A stretch of 64,000 nt of DNA from Micromonospora kangleipakensis (GTDB lineage: Bacteria > Actinomycetota > Actinomycetes > Mycobacteriales > Micromonosporaceae), in the NCBI RefSeq assembly GCF_004217615.1, contig NZ_SHLD01000001.1, forward strand, positions 2,480,001-2,544,000, given 5' to 3'. The position numbers and the translations under genes are program-made. Below, one piece after another: positions 59,827 through 64,000 of the stretch (positions are counted from its first letter, which is position 1; every line of letters begins with the position of its first letter). The notes beneath the pieces are model-generated. The model saw only the letters and a list, made by a program, of their open reading frames with translations, had not been told where the DNA came from and searched no databases.

Positions 59827-59866
59827 CCGGTGGGCGGTTCCCGGTCGCCCGGAAACCGCCCACCGG
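59827..59866. terminator. 13-bp perfect hairpin between remnant and VOC gene
   Basis: CCGGTGGGCGGTT (59827-59839) pairs exactly with AACCGCCCACCGG (59854-59866). On the minus strand it begins four bases after the stop of the VOC gene, so it terminates that transcript. Confidence 0.75.
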
Positions 59867-59869
59867 GGT

Positions 59870-60250
59870 TCACTTCTGCTCGATGACCGACAGGACGTTG
59901 CCGGCCGGGTCGGTGAACCACGCGATCGACGGCCCGTTGTCCCGCATGATCCCCTTGTCGTCCTGCGGCATGCCCTCGTAGCGCGCGAACCGTACGCCTC
60001 GCCCGGCCAGCTCGTCCACCGCGCGGTCGATGTCGTCCACCTGGAAGTTGAGGACGGTGTAGGTGGCCGGGACGTGATCGTCCTTCGGGTAGACCAGGAC
60101 GTCCCGGTCCCCGGCCAGGTGCAGCGTCAGCAGGCCGCCCATCGCGTCGTCACGTGACACGCGCAGGCCGAGCGTGTCGGCGTAGAACTGCCGGGCCCGG
60201 TCGGCGTCGTCCACCGCGAAGCTGCTGAACGCCTTCGTGTCCTTGAACAT
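59870..60250 (-). CDS. VOC superfamily (glyoxalase-like) protein
   Basis: A 126-residue vicinal-oxygen-chelate domain protein with two beta-alpha-beta-beta-beta modules: FSSFAVDDADRARQFYADTL GL at the N-terminus and VLNFQVDDIDRAVDELAGRG V in the second half, ending SIAWFTDPAGNVLSVIEQ. The final glutamate and the early residues are those used for metal in active members. Fosfomycin resistance, glyoxalase or dioxygenase roles cannot be told apart. ATG 60250 follows GGAGGAG; an ATG five codons upstream overlaps that site. It is last in a sigma factor-MFS remnant-VOC unit. Confidence 0.9.
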   Translation of the reverse strand: MFKDTKAFSSFAVDDADRARQFYADTLGLRVSRDDAMGGLLTLHLAGDRDVLVYPKDDHVPATYTVLNFQVDDIDRAVDELAGRGVRFARYEGMPQDDKGIMRDNGPSIAWFTDPAGNVLSVIEQK

Positions 60251-60289
60251 GGTTCTCTCCTCCATGGTCGTGCCTGGTGTTCCTTGTGG

Positions 60290-60790
60290 TCAACGAGTCG
60301 GCTCGTTGCTGTCGGCTGGCTGCTCCCTCGACGCGTACGGCCGGATCGACCGGAACGCCAGCGCGGCCACCGCGGCGAGCGCGAGCAGCAGGACCGCCCC
60401 GTTGGTGGCGGTCACGGTCAGCCCGCCCGTGTACGCCGCCCGCGCCCCGTCGACCAGCGCCGCGCCGGTGGCGGCGGGCAGCTCGCCGGCCGCCGACACC
60501 GCCCCGGCCAGTCCGTCCCGGGCCTGTGTCGCCGCGTCGGCGGGCAGGCCGGCGGGGAGCGTGCGGTCCAGCTCGTCGCGGTAGACGGCGGCGCTCAGGC
60601 TGCCCAGCGTGGCCACGCCCAGCGCGATGCCGAGCTCCCCGCTGGACTCCGACATGGACGCCGCCGAGCCGGCCCGCTCCGGCGGTGCCGAGCCGACGAT
60701 CAGGGTGGGCAGGGCCAGCACCGCCAGGCCGGTCCACTCGCGTCGGCCGGCCCCGGTCAGCGGCGTGGTCGCCGTGGTGTCCGCGGTCAT
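60290..60790 (-). pseudogene. MFS drug transporter with large in-frame internal deletion
   Basis: The 166-residue frame joins the first residues of a DHA2-type MFS pump (GRREWTGLAVLALPTLIV, start of TM1) directly to its C-terminal part (GSAPPERAGSAASMSESSGE, GIALGVATLGSLSAAVYRDE and one last helix AVLLLALAAVAALAF). Full-length relatives have 14 helices and about 500 residues, so roughly 330 residues are missing while the frame is kept. The product cannot transport. It could be a recent deletion or, less likely, a functional small membrane protein. Confidence 0.8.
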
Positions 60791-60854
60791 CTCACTCCCT
60801 TGTCATGGCGTACCAGGGGTGGACGACCCGGCGGGCCGGAACTCATCGCCGGGC

Positions 60855-61820
60855 TCAGGGATCGAGGCGGAGCGGCAGCCCGAAGCGGGGGAAGAGACGC
60901 GGCTGGAGGAAGTGGGTGAGCCGGGAGATCCGGTCGCCGGAGAACTCCAGCAGCTGGATCGAGAACGCCTGGTGGCCGCCGGCCGGGTCGGGGCGGTACT
61001 GGGCGAGGGCGGTGCCGCCGTTGGCCGGCACCGGCACCAGCCGGGAACCGCGACAGCCGGCGCCCGGCCCGACCATCCAGCGCCCGATGTCGACCGCCCC
61101 GCGCAGCCACACCGGGTACGGCGGCATGCTGTGCACGGCGTCCTCCCGCAGCAGCGCGACCAGGGCGGCGATGTCGTACCGGGCGAAGGTGTCGACGTAA
61201 CGGTCGAGCAGGTCGCGGTGTTCGTCGTCGAGGTCGGCCCCGGTGGGTCGGCCCGCCTCGCCGACGTCGGCCAGCGTCGCCCGGGCCCGCTGCAGGGCGC
61301 TGTTGACCGCCGGCACGCTGGCGTCGAGCAGCCCGGCGACCTCGTCGGCGTGCCAGCGCAGCACGTCCCGCAGGATCAGCACCGCGCGCTGCCGGGGCGG
61401 CAGGTGCTGCAGCGCGGCCACGAACGCCAGCCGGACCGACTCGCGGGCCACCGCCAGCTCCGCCGGGTCCCCGGGCAGCACCGCCGCGTCCGGGATCGGC
61501 TCCAACCAGTCGCCGACCGGCCCCGGTGCGCCGAGCGACGCCGCCACCGGCGCCGACGGGGCGCCGAGATCCATCGGCAGGGCCCGCCGCCCGCGGCTGC
61601 GGAGCTGGTCGAGGCAGACGTTGGTGACGATCCGGTAGAGCCAGGTGCGCAGGCTGGACCGGCCGTCGAAGCGGTCGAGGCCGCGCCAGGCCCGCAGCAG
61701 GGTCTCCTGTACGGCGTCCTCGGCGTCGAACGGGGAGCCGAGCATCCGGTACGCGTAGCCGGTCAGCTCGACCCGGAACTTGTCCAGATCGGTGCCCGTC
61801 CTCGCGGTCGCCGTGGTCAT
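60855..61820 (-). CDS. ECF-type sigma-70 factor with SnoaL-like C-terminal domain (SigG/TIGR02960-like)
   Basis: A 321-residue sigma factor. Region 2 (about 10-80; ELTGYAYRMLGSPFDAEDAV, RTWLYRIVTNVCLDQLRSRG) and region 4 (about 130-190; LPPRQRAVLILRDVLRWHAD, VAGLLDASVPAVNSALQRAR) are followed by an NTF2/SnoaL-like domain (about 205-315) with MPPYPVWLRG. This matches the SigG-like (Rv0182c) ECF class, which has no classical anti-sigma factor and is thought to be controlled by its own C-terminal domain. ATG 61820 lies six bases after TACGGT (61827-61832), a leaderless pattern. The MFS remnant and VOC gene follow on the same strand. Confidence 0.9.
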   Translation of the reverse strand: MTTATARTGTDLDKFRVELTGYAYRMLGSPFDAEDAVQETLLRAWRGLDRFDGRSSLRTWLYRIVTNVCLDQLRSRGRRALPMDLGAPSAPVAASLGAPGPVGDWLEPIPDAAVLPGDPAELAVARESVRLAFVAALQHLPPRQRAVLILRDVLRWHADEVAGLLDASVPAVNSALQRARATLADVGEAGRPTGADLDDEHRDLLDRYVDTFARYDIAALVALLREDAVHSMPPYPVWLRGAVDIGRWMVGPGAGCRGSRLVPVPANGGTALAQYRPDPAGGHQAFSIQLLEFSGDRISRLTHFLQPRLFPRFGLPLRLDP

Positions 61821-61826
61821 GGAGCC

Positions 61827-61832
61827 ACCGTA
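61827..61832 (-). promoter_or_regulatory. TACGGT -10 box for leaderless sigma factor gene
   Basis: On the minus strand TACGGT, six bases, then ATG at 61820; no ribosome site. Confidence 0.5.
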
Positions 61833-61880
61833 GGCCGGCCCTCCGACAGCGCGTACCGCCGACGCGCGGCGGAGGGGCGG

Positions 61881-62462
61881 TCAGGCCTCGCTGGCCGGCT
61901 CGGTCGGGACCGCGACGTGCAGGCGGAGCTGGGGGACCAGCATGTCGTCGACATCCAGCGCCCGGGCCGCGCCGTCCGGCTCCCAGCCGGTCGAGGTGAG
62001 GAACTTCCGGGTCGCCTCGTCCCCGTCGAACGCCCAGGCCACCGCCCGGGTGAAGCCGTCTTCCCGCCAGCGGTCCACGGCGGCGGAGAGCAGCCGGCTG
62101 CCGTGCCCGCGCCGACCCCAGCGCGGCTCGATCAGCAGGTCGGTCACCGCCACCACACCGTCGGCGAGCGCGTCGGCCGGCTCGCCGGGGGCGAGCGCCT
62201 CCGCGTCGGCCGGACCGGATGCGGCGAAACCCACCAGATACGATTGCTCGGCCTGTTCGACGGCGACCAGCACGCGGTGCGCGCCCGAGGGCGGCTCCTG
62301 CACCGCCGCGCTCCACCGCCGGGCGAGGTACGCCTCGTCCAGGTTGTCGAGCACGTGCCGGGGCAGGATCCGGCGGTACGCGACCCGCCAGGTCGCGAGC
62401 TGAATGCGTGCGATCTCGCCGGCGTCCTCGGGACGCGCCGGGCGGACGTACCCGAGAGCCAT
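61881..62462 (-). CDS. GNAT family N-acetyltransferase
   Basis: A 193-residue acetyltransferase. The N-terminus YVRPARPEDAGEIARIQLAT WRVAYRRILP is typical of the GNAT group annotated as ribosomal-protein-type acetyltransferases, and the acetyl-CoA loop reads LLIEPRWGRRGHGSRLLSAA (about 112-131). The C-terminal part has FLTSTGWEPDGAARALDVDD. The acceptor is unknown. ATG 62462 is preceded by TAGGCT at 62476-62471 with eight bases between, a leaderless or near-leaderless arrangement. It is divergent from the mannosyltransferase gene. Confidence 0.9.
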   Translation of the reverse strand: MALGYVRPARPEDAGEIARIQLATWRVAYRRILPRHVLDNLDEAYLARRWSAAVQEPPSGAHRVLVAVEQAEQSYLVGFAASGPADAEALAPGEPADALADGVVAVTDLLIEPRWGRRGHGSRLLSAAVDRWREDGFTRAVAWAFDGDEATRKFLTSTGWEPDGAARALDVDDMLVPQLRLHVAVPTEPASEA

Positions 62463-62470
62463 GGCACGAG

Positions 62471-62476
62471 AGCCTA
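62471..62476 (-). promoter_or_regulatory. TAGGCT -10 box for GNAT gene
   Basis: On the minus strand TAGGCT stands eight bases before ATG 62462; no ribosome site is present. Confidence 0.5.
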
Positions 62477-62494
62477 CGCAGGGCGAGGGAGGCG

Positions 62495-63835
62495 ATGGTG
62501 GCGCAGGGTGCCAGGCGGACGTACGGGCAGGTCGCCGGCGTGGTGGTGCTCGCCGTCGTGGTGGCCGCCTTCCTCTCCGTCGCGGCCGTGCGGCACGGCT
62601 TCTTCGACCTGAAGGTCTACTACGGCGCGCTGACCTTCTGGGTGCACGACGGCGGGGAGATCTACGACTTCCTCAAGGCCGGCACCCAGTACGGCTTCAC
62701 CTATCCGCCGTTCGCCGCGCTGGTCATGCTGCCGATGGCGTACCTGCCGTGGCCGGCGGCGATCACGGTGAGCGTGGCCGCCAGCGTGCTGACCAGCGCG
62801 GTGCTCATCCGGTGGCTGGTCGACCCGATCGCCCGCCGGGTCGGCTGGACCCGCTGGTTCGCCCTCGCGGTGGCGCTCTGCCTGGCCGCCGCGTTCGAGC
62901 CGATGCGCGAGACGGTCAACTTCGGCCAGGTCAACACGCTGCTGCTCTTCCTGGTGGCGGTGGACCTGCTGCGGCTGCTGCCGGCCGGCAACCGGTGGGC
63001 CGGGGTGGGCATCGGCCTGGCCACCGCGATCAAGCTGACCCCGGGCGTCTTCATCGTCTACCTGCTGGTCACCCGGCGCTGGCGGGCCGCGTTCACCGCG
63101 ATGGCCGCCGCCGCCGGGGCGACCCTGCTCGCCGCCGCGCTCTTCCCGGACGCCTCGCGGGAGTTCTGGACCGAGGCGCTGTGGAACACCGGCCGGGTCG
63201 GGGAGCTGGCGTTCGTCTCCAACCAGTCGCTGCGCGGGGTGGTCGCCCGCCTCGATCCGGAGCACCCGAGCACGGTGGCCTGGCTGGCGCTGGTGCTCGC
63301 CACCCTCGCCGTCTGGGCCTGGCGGTCCCGGTCCGCGGTGGCCGCGGGCGACGAGGCCACCGGCCTGGCGCTGACCGGCGTGATGATGTGCCTGGTCAGT
63401 CCGGTGACCTGGGTGCACCACCTGGTCTGGCTGATTCCCGGACTGATCCTGCTGGTGGACAACGCCATGGCCGCGCCCGCGCGTGGCCGCCGGCGCCGCG
63501 TCCTGCTGGCCGCCGCGATCATCGGGTACGGCTTCCTGATCAGCCGGATCGTCTGGGCCTGGGAGAAGGACTTCACCGGGGTGGACGGCTTCCTCGGCAG
63601 CAACACCTACGTCTGGATCAGCCTGGCGCTGCTGCTCGGCCTGCCGATCCGCCGCTGGGCCGTGCCGGCCGACGGCGGGCCGGGCCGGGCGCCGGGGCCG
63701 GTCGGGTCGGCCGGGGAGCCGGGGCCCGCCGGGTCAGTCGGTGAGCCGGGCGGTGTACCGCAGCTCGACCAGCGCGAGGGGGTCGCGTCCGCCGGAGAGC
63801 GGCACCGGGTAGACGGACTCCGCCCCGTCGGGTGA
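62495..63835 (+). CDS. GT87-type polyprenol-phosphate-mannose-dependent mannosyltransferase
   Basis: A 446-residue integral membrane glycosyltransferase of the GT-C fold (DUF2029/GT87), with about 10-12 helices. The first loop has the acidic motif FFDLKVYYGALTFWVHDGGE IYDFL, and later FTYPPFAALVMLPM, NFGQVNTLLLFLVAVDLL and AIKLTPGVFIVYLL, all hallmarks of PimE/alpha-(1,2)-mannosyltransferase relatives. These use polyprenyl-phosphate mannose to build phosphatidylinositol mannosides or related glycans at the outer membrane face. GAGGGAGG precedes ATG 62495. The C-terminal tail (about 34 residues) overlaps the convergent GNAT gene by 102 bases. Confidence 0.9.
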   Translation: MVAQGARRTYGQVAGVVVLAVVVAAFLSVAAVRHGFFDLKVYYGALTFWVHDGGEIYDFLKAGTQYGFTYPPFAALVMLPMAYLPWPAAITVSVAASVLTSAVLIRWLVDPIARRVGWTRWFALAVALCLAAAFEPMRETVNFGQVNTLLLFLVAVDLLRLLPAGNRWAGVGIGLATAIKLTPGVFIVYLLVTRRWRAAFTAMAAAAGATLLAAALFPDASREFWTEALWNTGRVGELAFVSNQSLRGVVARLDPEHPSTVAWLALVLATLAVWAWRSRSAVAAGDEATGLALTGVMMCLVSPVTWVHHLVWLIPGLILLVDNAMAAPARGRRRRVLLAAAIIGYGFLISRIVWAWEKDFTGVDGFLGSNTYVWISLALLLGLPIRRWAVPADGGPGRAPGPVGSAGEPGPAGSVGEPGGVPQLDQREGVASAGERHRVDGLRPVG

Positions 63836-64000
63836 CAGCCCGGCCCGCTCGTAGAAGTGCCGGGCCCGCACGTTGTCGGCCAGCACCCAGAGCCGGTACT
63901 CCGTCCAGCCCCGCTCGGCCAGCCCGGCGCGGGCCGCGGCCAGCAGCGCCCGGCCGGTCCCGCCGCCCCAGCGCGCCGGCTCCACGTACATGGTCACGAT
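63734..64000 (-). CDS. GNAT N-acetyltransferase, N-terminus beyond the window
   Basis: The visible 88 residues carry the second half of a GNAT domain: TMYVEPARWGGGTGRALLAA with the acetyl-CoA loop W-G-G-G-T-G-R, then GWTEYRLWVLADNVRARHFY ERAGLSPDG and a final strand VELRYTARL. The frame stays open to the right edge of the window, so the start lies outside. Its 3' end overlaps the tail of the mannosyltransferase gene on the other strand. Confidence 0.88.
   Translation of the reverse strand: MVTMYVEPARWGGGTGRALLAAARAGLAERGWTEYRLWVLADNVRARHFYERAGLSPDGAESVYPVPLSGGRDPLALVELRYTARLTD

Overview
The window reads as a contiguous piece of a high-GC actinobacterial chromosome, most likely a member of the Micromonosporaceae (Micromonospora-like). 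This rests on the very GC-rich third codon positions, many apparently leaderless genes with a TAGGCT-type -10 box, a DUF574-type methyltransferase, an F420-type (Ddn-like) oxidoreductase, and a core block in the order rimP-nusA-ylxR-infB-DUF503-rbfA-DHH-MATE-truB-ribF-rpsO-pnp-M16 peptidase-dapB. The genus is an inference. No tRNA, rRNA, CRISPR array or complete insertion sequence was seen.

Layout. 0-10 kb: a PadR gene (cut by the window edge) divergent from an MFS transporter, a DUF4081/GNAT acetyltransferase, a three-gene unit (degenerate ABC ATPase, YhgE/Pip membrane protein, TetR) behind a perfect 14-bp palindrome, and a fused two-half ABC exporter. 10-19.3 kb: old yellow enzyme, a TcyP-like symporter preceded by a 29-codon leader peptide of a type linked to cysteine attenuation, DUF998, a glutathionyl-hydroquinone reductase-like protein, a 3-oxoadipyl-CoA-type thiolase, and a coupled unit of DUF574 methyltransferase, PAS-GGDEF-EAL protein and DUF456 protein. 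19.3-26 kb: an amine/polyamine utilisation cluster (APC permease, gamma-glutamyl-amine synthetase-like GlnA, aldehyde dehydrogenase, SDR, PuuD-like hydrolase).

26-38.5 kb: a 1221-residue signalling protein that joins PAS, GAF, histidine kinase, receiver, SpoIIE phosphatase and RsbW-like domains, convergent with a STAS anti-sigma antagonist; methionine aminopeptidase with a VIT1/CCC1 protein; a PadR-controlled MacB-like ABC/FtsX pair; and two DUF4439/ferritin-like genes. 38.6-57.7 kb: the conserved translation and RNA-processing block, interrupted after the DHH phosphoesterase by small membrane proteins and a frameshifted P-loop kinase.

57.7-64 kb: accessory genes with clear decay: an AraC-DinB fusion, three GNAT genes, fragments of a glycogen-debranching-like enzyme and of a sugar ABC permease meeting head to head, an MFS drug transporter with a large internal deletion, a SigG-like ECF sigma factor and a GT87 mannosyltransferase. 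Three dispersed copies of one long palindrome (about 10.0, 47.6 and 59.3 kb) and a second type of inverted repeat (23.0 kb) lie between genes.
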